Made by a program: the position numbers and the translations under genes. From the NCBI GenBank assembly GCA_947589415.1, contig CANQBP010000014.1:1-48537 (forward strand): a stretch of 48,537 nt of DNA. The letters run 5' to 3'. The notes under the pieces were generated by a model. The model saw only the letters and a program-made list of their open reading frames with translations. It ran no database searches and had not been told where the DNA came from. Every line of letters begins with the position of its first letter. The stretch's first letter is position 1. The DNA comes from an uncultured Clostridia bacterium (GTDB taxonomy: Bacteria > Bacillota > Clostridia > Oscillospirales > Acutalibacteraceae). Positions 8,239 to 16,327 of the stretch are shown piece after piece.

Positions 8239-8985
8239 ATGTTTGAACTTACAGGCAAAACAGCAATAATAACAGGTGCATCAAGGGGTATAGGCAAGGC
8301 AATAGCTCTTAAATTTGCAGGTCTTGGGGCAAATGTGGCTTTTATGCACGTCGGTGACGGAGAAAAAGCTGCCGAAACAGAGACCGAGCTTACGGCTATG
8401 GGTGTTAAGGCTAAAGGTTTTGAATGTGATGTTTCCGACTATGAGGCATCGCAGGCACTTGTTAATGAAATTATCGAGGAATTCGGAGAGGTTCATATAC
8501 TTGTAAATAATGCGGGTATTGTAAGGGATAATCTTATTCTTTCAATGAAAGTGGAGGACTTCGATAAGGTAATAAGCGTAAACCTTAAAGGTACGTTTAA
8601 TATGACAAAAAGTATATATAAGCACTTCATGAGAAAACGCAGAGGAAGAATAATCAACATTTCTTCCATAATAGGTCTTGTCGGAAATGCCGGACAGGCA
8701 AATTATGCATCGGCAAAAGCGGGTATAATAGGAATGACAAAATCTGTTGCAAAAGAGCTTGGCTCAAGAAATGTTACTGCCAATGCGATTGCCCCCGGAT
8801 TTATTAAAACCGATATGACGGATAATATGCCCGAAAAAGCAAGAGAGGCAGCACTTTCTTCAATTCCGCTCAAGAGAATGGGTACGGTTGAGGACATAGC
8901 TAATACAGCCGCTTTTCTTGCATCTGATGAAGCTGCCTATATTACGGGTGAGGTTATAAGAGTTGACGGCGGTATGGCAATTTGA
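8239..8985 (+). CDS. fabG: 3-oxoacyl-ACP reductase
   Basis: NADPH-dependent reduction of 3-ketoacyl-ACP. 248 residues, short-chain dehydrogenase fold: TGASRGIG nucleotide-binding motif (13-20), NNAG (90-93), Asn115, Ser143, Tyr156 and Lys160 forming the catalytic tetrad, and the C-terminal ITGEVIRVDGG typical of FabG. The ATG at 8239 is chosen over an in-frame GTG at 8221 because the protein then begins MFELTGKTAIITG like its relatives and GGGG lies at a suitable distance. Confidence 0.97.
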   Translation: MFELTGKTAIITGASRGIGKAIALKFAGLGANVAFMHVGDGEKAAETETELTAMGVKAKGFECDVSDYEASQALVNEIIEEFGEVHILVNNAGIVRDNLILSMKVEDFDKVISVNLKGTFNMTKSIYKHFMRKRRGRIINISSIIGLVGNAGQANYASAKAGIIGMTKSVAKELGSRNVTANAIAPGFIKTDMTDNMPEKAREAALSSIPLKRMGTVEDIANTAAFLASDEAAYITGEVIRVDGGMAI

Positions 8986-9033
8986 ATGTGATTGATGCCG
9001 TAATTATGAATTTTGCAGAAAGGAAATACACAG

Positions 9034-10251
9034 ATGAAAAGAGTGGTTATTACAGGAATAGGTGCAATAACTCCTGTCGGAAATAATACTGAAGAAATGT
9101 GGACTTCAATGAAAAACGGCGTTTGCGGAATTGATAAAATAACACGTTTCGATACTGCGGACACAAAAGCAAAGGTTGCAGCAGAGGTTAAAAATTTTGA
9201 TCCGACAGAATACATAGAAAAAAGAGAGTGCCGAAAAATGGATCTGTTTTGTCAGTATGCGATAGCTGCGGCATCACAGGCTGTCGAGGACAGCGGCATT
9301 AACGGAAAAGTAGATCCTAAGCGCTTCGGTGTATATATCGGCTCCGGTGTGGGGGGAATTACCACATTCTACGAACAGAGCATCAATCTTTATACGGGAA
9401 AAAGTATTTCCCCGTTCTTTATTCCTATGATGATAGGAAATATCGCTGCGGGAAATGTGGCAATAAGGTTTAAGGCAAAAGGGCCGTGTTTGCCTGTTGT
9501 TACTGCTTGTTCGACATCTACCCATGCGGTGGGAGAGGCATTCCATGCCATAAAATACGGAATGGCCGATGCTATAATAGCCGGCGGTGCAGAGGCGACT
9601 ATAACGCCGCTTGCAATAAAAGGTTTTACAAGCTGTAAGGCACTTACGCTTACAGATGATCCCACAAGGGCATCAATTCCTTTTGATAAGGAAAGAAGCG
9701 GCTTTGTAATGGGCGAAGGTTCCGGTATCCTCATACTTGAAGAATATGAACACGCCGTTGCAAGAGGAGCAAAGATATATGCCGAAATAGTCGGCTACGG
9801 TAATACCTGCGATGCATACCATATTACAGCACCGGATCCCGAAGGAACGGGGGCTGCCGAATGTATAAGGATCGCCCTTGACGAGGCAGGTTACAAGGGT
9901 ACGGAGGAACTTTATATCAATGCTCACGGAACATCTACCTGCCTTAATGATTCCGGGGAAACAAAGGCATTTAAGAACGTTCTCGGTGACAGGGCATATA
10001 AGGCACATATAAGCTCAACAAAATCAATGACGGGACATATGCTCGGTGCGACAGGAGCGGTCGAGGCTATTGCGGCTTCACTTGCACTAAGGGACGGTAT
10101 TGTGCCGCCGACAGTTAATTATAAAGTTCCCGACCCGGAATGTGATCTTGACTACACGCCGAACAAGGCAGTTGAGGCACCGCTTGAAATGGCTATATCA
10201 ACGACCTTTGGCTTTGGAGGTCATAATGCCTGCATTGCTTTGAGGAAATGA
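9034..10251 (+). CDS. fabF: Beta-ketoacyl-ACP synthase II
   Basis: Elongating condensing enzyme of type II fatty acid synthesis. 405 residues from the ATG at 9034, which follows AAAGGA; a TTG 21 bases upstream is in frame but gives a non-family extension. Catalytic Cys159 (VTACSTSTHA), His298 (NAHGTST) and His335 (KSMTGHMLGATGA) are present, with Lys330 in the conserved STKSMTGH motif. Ends with TFGFGGHNACIALRK. The short gap to accB and the shared orientation place it in the operon. Confidence 0.97.
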   Translation: MKRVVITGIGAITPVGNNTEEMWTSMKNGVCGIDKITRFDTADTKAKVAAEVKNFDPTEYIEKRECRKMDLFCQYAIAAASQAVEDSGINGKVDPKRFGVYIGSGVGGITTFYEQSINLYTGKSISPFFIPMMIGNIAAGNVAIRFKAKGPCLPVVTACSTSTHAVGEAFHAIKYGMADAIIAGGAEATITPLAIKGFTSCKALTLTDDPTRASIPFDKERSGFVMGEGSGILILEEYEHAVARGAKIYAEIVGYGNTCDAYHITAPDPEGTGAAECIRIALDEAGYKGTEELYINAHGTSTCLNDSGETKAFKNVLGDRAYKAHISSTKSMTGHMLGATGAVEAIAASLALRDGIVPPTVNYKVPDPECDLDYTPNKAVEAPLEMAISTTFGFGGHNACIALRK

Positions 10252-10278
10252 TGCATAATAAAATTGAGGTGAATTTCA

Positions 10279-10728
10279 ATGTACAGTGTTGATGAGATAA
10301 AGGAGCTTCTTGCGGCTTTTAATTCTTCCAAGGCAACGGCTCTTGATATACAAATAGATGAAAACCAATTTTTGAGCATACGTCAAAAAAACGCAAAACA
10401 GGATATCGTGCAGACTGCTCCGACTTCCGTTGAGGTTTTGACTCCGATAATCGAACCCGCAGCAAAAACGGTCAGCGAAGAGAAAAAATCGGACGGAACT
10501 CCGATAGAATCACCTATGGTCGGGGTGTTCTATGCTGCCCCGTCGCCTGACAGTGAGCCGTATGTTTCTGTCGGCAGCACAGTCAAAAAGGGTGATGTCG
10601 TCTGCATAATAGAAGCTATGAAGCTGATGAATGAGGTTACAGCGGAAAAGAGCGGAGTAATTACGGAAATATGCGTTGAAAACGGACAGGTAGTGGAATA
10701 CGGTCAGCCGTTGTTCTTTATAAAGTAA
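10279..10728 (+). CDS. accB: Biotin carboxyl carrier protein of acetyl-CoA carboxylase
   Basis: Carries the biotin that shuttles carboxylate between the AccC and AccAD active sites. 149 residues. The C-terminal 75 residues form the biotinyl domain with the biotin-accepting Lys115 in [11 protein letters not shown] and the thumb-like [18 protein letters not shown] segment. Residues 45-75 are a flexible Pro/Ala/Lys linker. The N-terminal part ([14 protein letters not shown]) matches the region that binds AccC. RBS TGAGGTGA. Confidence 0.97.
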   Translation: MYSVDEIKELLAAFNSSKATALDIQIDENQFLSIRQKNAKQDIVQTAPTSVEVLTPIIEPAAKTVSEEKKSDGTPIESPMVGVFYAAPSPDSEPYVSVGSTVKKGDVVCIIEAMKLMNEVTAEKSGVITEICVENGQVVEYGQPLFFIK

Positions 10729-10744
10729 AAAAGCAGGTGAAAAT

Positions 10745-11164
10745 ATGAATAAGGAAGAAATTATGCAGGTAATACCCCACAGAAATTCTATGCTCCTTAT
10801 TGATGAGGCTGAAAAAACAGGAGAGAATACCTGCGAGGGTAAGAAATATATAACGGGTAAGGAATGGTTTCTTGACGGACATTTCCCGGGAAATCCGGTT
10901 GTTCCGGGAGTGATACTTTGTGAGATGATGGCGCAAGCAAGCGCGGTTATCGTGTCCGAGGTATCCGCTCAAAGTATTCCGTTCTTTGCGGGGATAGATA
11001 AGGCAAGATTTAAGACGAAAGTTCTTCCGGGAGATACATTGGAGATTAAATGTGAGCTTACCGGACAAAAAAGGAATTTTTATTTCATAAAAGGCAAGGG
11101 ATATGTAAACGGTAAATTGGCAGTTGCGGCAGAGTTTTCGTTTGCACTTATTCCGAAAGAATAA
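10745..11164 (+). CDS. fabZ: 3-hydroxyacyl-ACP dehydratase
   Basis: Removes water from 3-hydroxyacyl-ACP to give trans-2-enoyl-ACP. 139 residues, single hot-dog domain. PHRNSMLLID opening, catalytic His46 in DGHFPGNPVVPGV, and Glu60 in LCEMMAQ. The start follows AGCAGGTG 16 bp after accB. Lying between accB and accC is the usual place in clostridial operons. Confidence 0.97.
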   Translation: MNKEEIMQVIPHRNSMLLIDEAEKTGENTCEGKKYITGKEWFLDGHFPGNPVVPGVILCEMMAQASAVIVSEVSAQSIPFFAGIDKARFKTKVLPGDTLEIKCELTGQKRNFYFIKGKGYVNGKLAVAAEFSFALIPKE

Positions 11165-11254
11165 ATCCGGCGCATTACGTTATGTCGTTATATTCGATGT
11201 CCGACAAAAACTTAAACTTTTTGTTATATGGAATGGTTAGGGGGAGTATTCGGA

Positions 11255-12625
11255 TTGTTTTCAAAAATATTGATTGCCAACAGAGGTGAAATAGCCGTAA
11301 GAATAATCCGTGCCTGTCGTGAAATGGGTATATCTACGGTTGCTATATATTCTCAGGCGGACAAGGACGCCCTGCACGTTACAATGGCTGATGAAAGCTA
11401 CTGTATAGGCGGCCCGCAGGTTGCGGGGAGTTATCTTAATATGGCAGCTATACTGGAGGTGGCTGTTGTTTCGGGTGCGCAGGCTATACACCCGGGATAC
11501 GGGCTGCTTTCCGAGAATGCAAAATTTGCGGCACTTTGCAAGGAATGTAACATAGAATTTATAGGGCCGAGTGCGGAAATGATAGAAAGACTCGGTGATA
11601 AAGATGAGGCACGAAGGACTATGCGGGAGGCAGGTGTCCCCGTTACGCCCGGAAGTGATATCATTGATGATATAGAGCAAGCTCGTGCTAAGGCTATGGA
11701 GATAGGTTTTCCGCTCCTCGTCAAGGCACGTTCCGGCGGCGGCGGAAGAGGTATCCGCAGGGTCGATTCCATTGATGAATTTGATAATGCGTTTCTTTCG
11801 GCAAGGGCGGAGGCAAAGAGTGCTTTCGGTGATGATGCGGTATATATGGAAAAATACCTTTTCCCTGTTAAACATATAGAAATGCAGCTCCTCTCGGATA
11901 AATACGGTAACGTTGTTTGTCTTGGCGAGAGAGAATGTTCGGTTCAAAGAAAAAATCAAAAGCTGATAGAGGAAAGTCCGTCGTCTGCCATAACACCCGA
12001 AATACGGTCGAAAATGATGGAGGCTGCCGTTAAAGCGGCTAAGGCGGTAAATTATGAAAATGCGGGTACGGTAGAATTTCTTTTGGATAAGGATAAGAAT
12101 TTTTATTTCATGGAAATGAATACCCGTTTGCAGGTAGAACACGCCGTGACCGAAATGGTTGTAGGCATAGATATCGTCCAGTGGCAGATAAGAATAGCTT
12201 CAGGAGCGAAACTTACCGTCACACAAGATAGGGTGTTTATGCACGGAAATGCGATCGAGTGCAGAATCAATGCGGAAGATGCGGAACACGATTTTCGTCC
12301 GAGCTGCGGAAAGATAGATTTTATCCACGTTCCGGGAGGCCCGTGTGTGAGATTTGATACGGCTATTTATCAGGATTATACTGTTCCGCCGTATTATGAT
12401 TCCATGGTGGGAAAGCTGATTGTACAGGCACGTTCCCGTGAGCTTGCGATAAGAAAAATGAAGATGGCTTTGAGTGAGCTTACGATAAACGGAATAAAGC
12501 ATAACAGAGATCTTCATATAGATATACTCTCCGATCCGGCTTTTGTTTCGGGGGAATATACAACGGGATTTATGGAGGAACGCCGTCAGCGTAAGGAAAA
12601 GAAAAATTCCGAGGGCGACGTGTGA
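11255..12625 (+). CDS. accC: Biotin carboxylase of acetyl-CoA carboxylase
   Basis: ATP-dependent carboxylation of biotin on AccB. The start is most likely TTG at 11255: AGGGGGAG lies eight bases upstream and the protein then begins MFSKILIANRGEIAVRI, as in the family. An in-frame ATG at 11228 lacks a ribosome site and adds nine foreign residues. 456 residues. It has the ATP-grasp glycine-rich loop (RSGGGGRGIR), the metal and substrate block EMNTRLQVEHAVTE, and an intact biotin carboxylase C-terminal domain (GNAIECRINAED). A charged tail (EERRQRKEKKNSEG) exceeds the usual 447-450 residues. A 90-bp gap separates it from fabZ and 83 bp from accD, the widest spacings in the operon. Confidence 0.96.
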   Translation: MFSKILIANRGEIAVRIIRACREMGISTVAIYSQADKDALHVTMADESYCIGGPQVAGSYLNMAAILEVAVVSGAQAIHPGYGLLSENAKFAALCKECNIEFIGPSAEMIERLGDKDEARRTMREAGVPVTPGSDIIDDIEQARAKAMEIGFPLLVKARSGGGGRGIRRVDSIDEFDNAFLSARAEAKSAFGDDAVYMEKYLFPVKHIEMQLLSDKYGNVVCLGERECSVQRKNQKLIEESPSSAITPEIRSKMMEAAVKAAKAVNYENAGTVEFLLDKDKNFYFMEMNTRLQVEHAVTEMVVGIDIVQWQIRIASGAKLTVTQDRVFMHGNAIECRINAEDAEHDFRPSCGKIDFIHVPGGPCVRFDTAIYQDYTVPPYYDSMVGKLIVQARSRELAIRKMKMALSELTINGIKHNRDLHIDILSDPAFVSGEYTTGFMEERRQRKEKKNSEGDV

Positions 12626-12636
12626 ATACACAATTG

Positions 12637-12656
12637 TCGGCGGCAAAGACCGCCGA
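12637..12656 (+). other. Short hairpin between accC and accD
   Basis: Seven-bp GC-rich stem TCGGCGG (12637-12643) with CCGCCGA (12650-12656) and a six-nt loop. There is no T tract, so it is not a standard terminator; it might stabilise or process the mRNA. Confidence 0.4.
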
Positions 12657-12708
12657 TATGTTCCGCAGGGGCATGAGCCGAAATATGCGGGGATAGGTAG
12701 GGGGCAAA

Positions 12709-13611
12709 TTGAATACGTCAGATATATTTAATTTTTTGAAACCGAAAAATGAACTTGAAAATCAGGGAAACGCCGTAGATAACCACCCGTATATTCCCGA
12801 TGAATTATGGGTGAAGTGTCCCGTGTGCAAGACTCCTGTGCTTTCTGCGGATCTTAACGAGAATTATAAGGTCTGCCCTAAATGCGGATACCATTTCCGC
12901 ATAGCTGCAAGACAGCGTTTGGAATGGACGGTTGACGACGGGAGCTTTGAGGAATTTGACAAGGATATGGTGTCCGAAAATGTGATAGATTTCCCGGATT
13001 ACAGCCGAAAACTGAAAAATGCAAGACTCAACAGCGGCGAAAACGAATCCGTGATAACCGGAAAAGCAAAAATAGGCGGATATCCCGTTGTTATAGCCGT
13101 TATGAATTCTCAATTTATGATGGGTTCAATGGGAACAGTTACGGGCGAAAAGATAACCCGTGCGTTTGAATATGCTGTAAATGAACGACTCCCCGTGGTT
13201 GTTTTTACCGTATCCGGCGGAGCAAGAATGCAGGAGGGCATACTGTCGCTTATGCAAATGGCAAAGACAAGCGGTGCGGTTAAACTGCATAGTGATGCGG
13301 GACTTCTGTACATAACCGTACTTACAGACCCGACAACGGGAGGCGTTACGGCGAGCTTTGCAATGGAGGGAGATATTATTCTCTCCGAGCCGAGAGCGCT
13401 TATTGGTTTCGCAGGGCCGAGAGTTATAGAGCAGACAATAAGACAGAAACTTCCGAAAGATTTCCAGACGGCAGAGTTTTTGCTCGATAAGGGATTTATT
13501 GATGCCGTTGTGCCGAGATCGGAAATGAGGGAAACATTAGCTAAGATTTTGAAACTTCATTCGTTTGATACTAAAACAACAGAGGAGGGCGGCAGAAATG
13601 AGTGCATTTGA
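12709..13611 (+). CDS. accD: Acetyl-CoA carboxylase carboxyltransferase beta subunit
   Basis: With AccA it transfers the carboxyl from biotin to acetyl-CoA, making malonyl-CoA. 300 residues. The N-terminal zinc ribbon is complete (Cys37, Cys40, Cys56, Cys59 in CPVC and CPKC). The carboxyltransferase core has [20 protein letters not shown] and the [14 protein letters not shown] segment. Translation appears to start at TTG 12709 behind AGGGGGC; no ATG fits the N-terminus. The stop overlaps accA by 14 bases, which couples synthesis of the two subunits. Confidence 0.96.
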   Translation: MNTSDIFNFLKPKNELENQGNAVDNHPYIPDELWVKCPVCKTPVLSADLNENYKVCPKCGYHFRIAARQRLEWTVDDGSFEEFDKDMVSENVIDFPDYSRKLKNARLNSGENESVITGKAKIGGYPVVIAVMNSQFMMGSMGTVTGEKITRAFEYAVNERLPVVVFTVSGGARMQEGILSLMQMAKTSGAVKLHSDAGLLYITVLTDPTTGGVTASFAMEGDIILSEPRALIGFAGPRVIEQTIRQKLPKDFQTAEFLLDKGFIDAVVPRSEMRETLAKILKLHSFDTKTTEEGGRNECI

Positions 13612-14368
13612 CAATGTGACTGCGGCAAGAGCCAATAATCGCCCCACCGCTGTGGATTATATATCGAGGATATTCGGGGACAGTTTTATTGAACTGCACG
13701 GCGACAGACGTTTTGCGGACGATAAGGCTGTGATAGGGGGAATTGCCGAGCTGTGCGGAAAGCCCGTAACCGTTATAGGACTTGAAAAGGGACGCAGCCT
13801 GAAAGAAAGAATGGAAAGAAATTTCGGATCGGCTCACCCCGAAGGATACAGAAAAGCATTAAGACTTATGAAGCAGGCAGAAAAATTTAAGCGGCCGGTC
13901 GTATGTTTTGTCGATACGTCGGGAGCATATTGCGGCATAGGAGCTGAAGAGAGAGGTCAGGGACAGGCAATTGCCGAAAACCTTATGGAGATGATGACGC
14001 TTAAAACTCCGATACTGTCTATATTTATAGGTGAAGGAGGAAGCGGCGGAGCTTTGGCACTTGCCGTTGCTGATGAAGTGTGGATGCTTGAAAACGCAAT
14101 ATATTCTGTAATTTCGCCGGAGGGCTGTGCAAGCATACTTTGGAAGGATTCGGGCAAGACAGCAGAGGCTGCCGAGTGCTTGAAACTCACTTCGCAGGAT
14201 CTTTTCGGATTGGGCGTTATTGAAAGGATCATACGTGAACCGAAAACGGTTGACAGCATTATGTTTGACAGCCTTAAAAATCTTATAGCACAAACTTTTG
14301 ACAAGCTCGGTGCTTTGGATACCGATGCACTTGTTTTAAAACGTTATAACCGTTTTAGGAAGTACTGA
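13598..14368 (+). CDS. accA: Acetyl-CoA carboxylase carboxyltransferase alpha subunit
   Basis: Partner of AccD. 256 residues, shorter than the roughly 320 of Escherichia coli because the N-terminal helical extension is missing, as is common in Clostridia. Core motifs are present: [65 protein letters not shown] and [15 protein letters not shown]. The ATG at 13598 lies inside the 3' end of accD with AGAGGAGGG upstream. Last gene of the operon. Confidence 0.96.
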   Translation: MSAFDNVTAARANNRPTAVDYISRIFGDSFIELHGDRRFADDKAVIGGIAELCGKPVTVIGLEKGRSLKERMERNFGSAHPEGYRKALRLMKQAEKFKRPVVCFVDTSGAYCGIGAEERGQGQAIAENLMEMMTLKTPILSIFIGEGGSGGALALAVADEVWMLENAIYSVISPEGCASILWKDSGKTAEAAECLKLTSQDLFGLGVIERIIREPKTVDSIMFDSLKNLIAQTFDKLGALDTDALVLKRYNRFRKY

Positions 14369-14510
14369 TAATGTCAGTTTTTGATGTGCCGAAAACAGAA
14401 TAATCAGCAGATTGAATACAGTTAAGATTGAGTTTTTGGTAAAATCCTTTACAATAACTGCGGTTCACGAAGGAATGACCTTTGCTGACGTCCGCCGGGC
14501 TGTTTTTATG
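14369..14510. other. 3' region of the fab-acc operon
   Basis: First part of the 310-bp gap between accA and the next gene. It is non-coding, and I see no recognisable element before the terminator hairpin at 14511. Confidence 0.4.
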
Positions 14511-14552
14511 AGGGGTCGCCCTGCGAGAGGGTGACCCCTTACGGTTCTTTTT
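14511..14552 (+). terminator. Terminator of the fab-acc operon
   Basis: Twelve-bp stem AGGGGTCGCCCT (14511-14522) with AGGGTGACCCCT (14528-14539), one G-U pair, loop GCGAG, then TACGGTTCTTTTTC. It lies 143 bp beyond accA. Confidence 0.8.
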
Positions 14553-14678
14553 CGTAACATTTTTTGACACGATATAATTGCAGGCTGCATGATAAATAGG
14601 AAAAAGCAAAGTAAATGTAGGAAGCGTAATTAACGGAGGCATGAAAATTCTTCCGAACAGCGATTGGGTGATCATAAA

Positions 14679-15662
14679 ATGAATTATCACATGGATTATA
14701 ATATGACAAAGCGGGACAGAAAGGGAGGAAGAAAGAGGGCAGGTCTGTTATTTTTAATTTGCGGCGTTTTGTTGTTTGTTTCTGTATTTGTGACAGTTGT
14801 CAGGGAATGGCTGAATACCCGTAATATTGAAGATATTTTATCCGCAGATGTGAATGAAGATACAGTGATAAGCGGTGAGATATCCAAAGACAACCTTTTG
14901 GGGGAGTTGAGTACGGGCGGTTTATTTGATGAAACGGAGCATTATTATTTTATTACTGCGAAAGATATAAATGTTGCAGCTGTAAAAATTACCGATAAAG
15001 AACAAATAGGTGTTATGAATGAAATCTTTGACGGAAAAGACGAAACCGTGAAGTTGTCCGCATCGGCAGACATAATGGAAAGGCAAGAAAAGGATAAGAT
15101 GTCCGATGCACTCGTAAAAATGGGTGTTTGTGACGAGGAAGTTGTCGATAAAATATTATTGCCGTACGTGTTGAAAAACTATAACGGTAAGCTCGGTTAC
15201 GGTACTAATATCGGATTTGCCATGGCAACTCTTCCTTTTTTGACGGGACTTATTATGCTCATACCGGAAATAAGCGATCTTATACCGGGCAGGAAAGGCA
15301 GAGGGCGTAATAAATCCGTTGGGAACGGCGGTACATTTTACGGGGATAATTATGGAAATAACAATCAGTCGGAAATAATGATGAGTTCAAAGTATGATCC
15401 GAATATACCGTACAGCGGAATTACGGAGTCGGAGTATGACTGCATGGTGTCCGACAGCGGTGTACGGGGCGGTGAGGTCAATGAGCCTGCATACAGCCGT
15501 GATACGTCACAAGGTCAGATGAACGAGCTTGAATATGGCAATGATACGTCATACAATGATTTATACGGTTCGGGCTGCGATCCGTATAAGGATATGACGG
15601 CAGATGATGTTATTCGTGACTTGAAAAGCAAAAATTATGATGATAAGTTTTGTAATTTTTAG
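14679..15662 (+). CDS. Two-TM membrane protein of unknown function
   Basis: 328 residues from the ATG at 14679; GGTGAT lies seven bases upstream and the in-frame TTG at 14664 is less likely. A basic N-terminus (TKRDRKGGRKR) precedes TM1 at about 22-41. A 130-residue, mostly acidic segment (42-177) follows, then TM2 at about 178-197, a basic stop (GRKGRGRNK), and a 120-residue low-complexity tail rich in Tyr, Asn, Gly, Asp and Ser. By the positive-inside rule both ends should be cytoplasmic and the middle domain extracellular. I recognise no catalytic motif or named family. It follows the acc terminator and precedes trmL by 49 bp, so it may be cotranscribed with trmL. Confidence 0.75.
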   Translation: MNYHMDYNMTKRDRKGGRKRAGLLFLICGVLLFVSVFVTVVREWLNTRNIEDILSADVNEDTVISGEISKDNLLGELSTGGLFDETEHYYFITAKDINVAAVKITDKEQIGVMNEIFDGKDETVKLSASADIMERQEKDKMSDALVKMGVCDEEVVDKILLPYVLKNYNGKLGYGTNIGFAMATLPFLTGLIMLIPEISDLIPGRKGRGRNKSVGNGGTFYGDNYGNNNQSEIMMSSKYDPNIPYSGITESEYDCMVSDSGVRGGEVNEPAYSRDTSQGQMNELEYGNDTSYNDLYGSGCDPYKDMTADDVIRDLKSKNYDDKFCNF

Positions 15663-15711
15663 TATGCGGAAAAATAAAAAATCTTTAAAATGAAAAAACG
15701 GTGATAAAATT

Positions 15712-16236
15712 ATGTCGGAACTTAATATAGTTCTTGTTGAACCGGAAATACCGCAAAACACGGGAAATATTGCCCGCACTTGCGCAGCAACGGGTTCACG
15801 CCTGCATATAGTAAAACCTATGGGGTTTACCCCGTGTGATAAACAGTTAAAAAGGTCGGGACTTGATTATTGGAAATATCTTGATTTGACTTATTATGAA
15901 AATATTGAGGATTTTTTTGAGCGGACAAAAGGCGGAAAATATTACTATTTTTCTACAAAAGCACCCAGAAAATATACGGATATAACATATCCCGAAAATT
16001 GTTTTATTGTTTTCGGAAAGGAAACAAGGGGTCTGCCGGAAAGTCTGCTGCATGAAAATCCGAACACAACCGTGCGCATACCCATGGGGGAGGAGATACG
16101 CAGTCTTAATCTTTCAAATTCCGTTGCCATAGCGGTATATGAGATTCTAAGACAGTGGGATTATCCGAAACTGAAAAATAACGGAAAACTTAATGAATTT
16201 GATTGGGATAACTATGACCCGAACATCTGTTTATAG
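15712..16236 (+). CDS. trmL: tRNA (cytidine/uridine-34 2'-O)-methyltransferase
   Basis: SAM-dependent methylation of the wobble-base ribose of certain leucine tRNAs. 174 residues, a SPOUT-fold enzyme. Motif 1 PQNTGNIARTCAATG (14-28), motif 2 FGKETRGLP (101-109) and motif 3 IPMGEEIRSLNLSNSVAI (123-140) form the trefoil knot that binds SAM. Length and motifs fit TrmL (YibK) rather than larger SpoU enzymes, which carry an extra N-terminal RNA-binding domain. The start is an ATG after GGTGAT. Confidence 0.94.
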   Translation: MSELNIVLVEPEIPQNTGNIARTCAATGSRLHIVKPMGFTPCDKQLKRSGLDYWKYLDLTYYENIEDFFERTKGGKYYYFSTKAPRKYTDITYPENCFIVFGKETRGLPESLLHENPNTTVRIPMGEEIRSLNLSNSVAIAVYEILRQWDYPKLKNNGKLNEFDWDNYDPNICL

Positions 16237-16277
16237 ACAGTGTCGGGACATATACGGGAATAAAAGAATTTGTTTTA

Positions 16278-16309
16278 AAATCATCGGTTTGCTGATGATT
16301 TAATATAAT
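16278..16309 (+). promoter_or_regulatory. Inverted repeat and -10 box before the ABC-F gene
   Basis: AAATCATC (16278-16285) and GATGATTT (16294-16301) form an 8-bp inverted repeat directly before TATAAT (16304-16309). It covers the place where a -35 box would be; no good -35 is seen. It could be an operator or a weak terminator of trmL. Confidence 0.4.
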
Positions 16310-16327
16310 AAACGGGAGAATGGGATA

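Noticed and set aside
12543-12731. 62-codon plus-strand frame spanning the accC-accD gap
   Set aside because: Mostly overlaps accC in another frame and has no ribosome site; the gap is better read as a short spacer with a hairpin.
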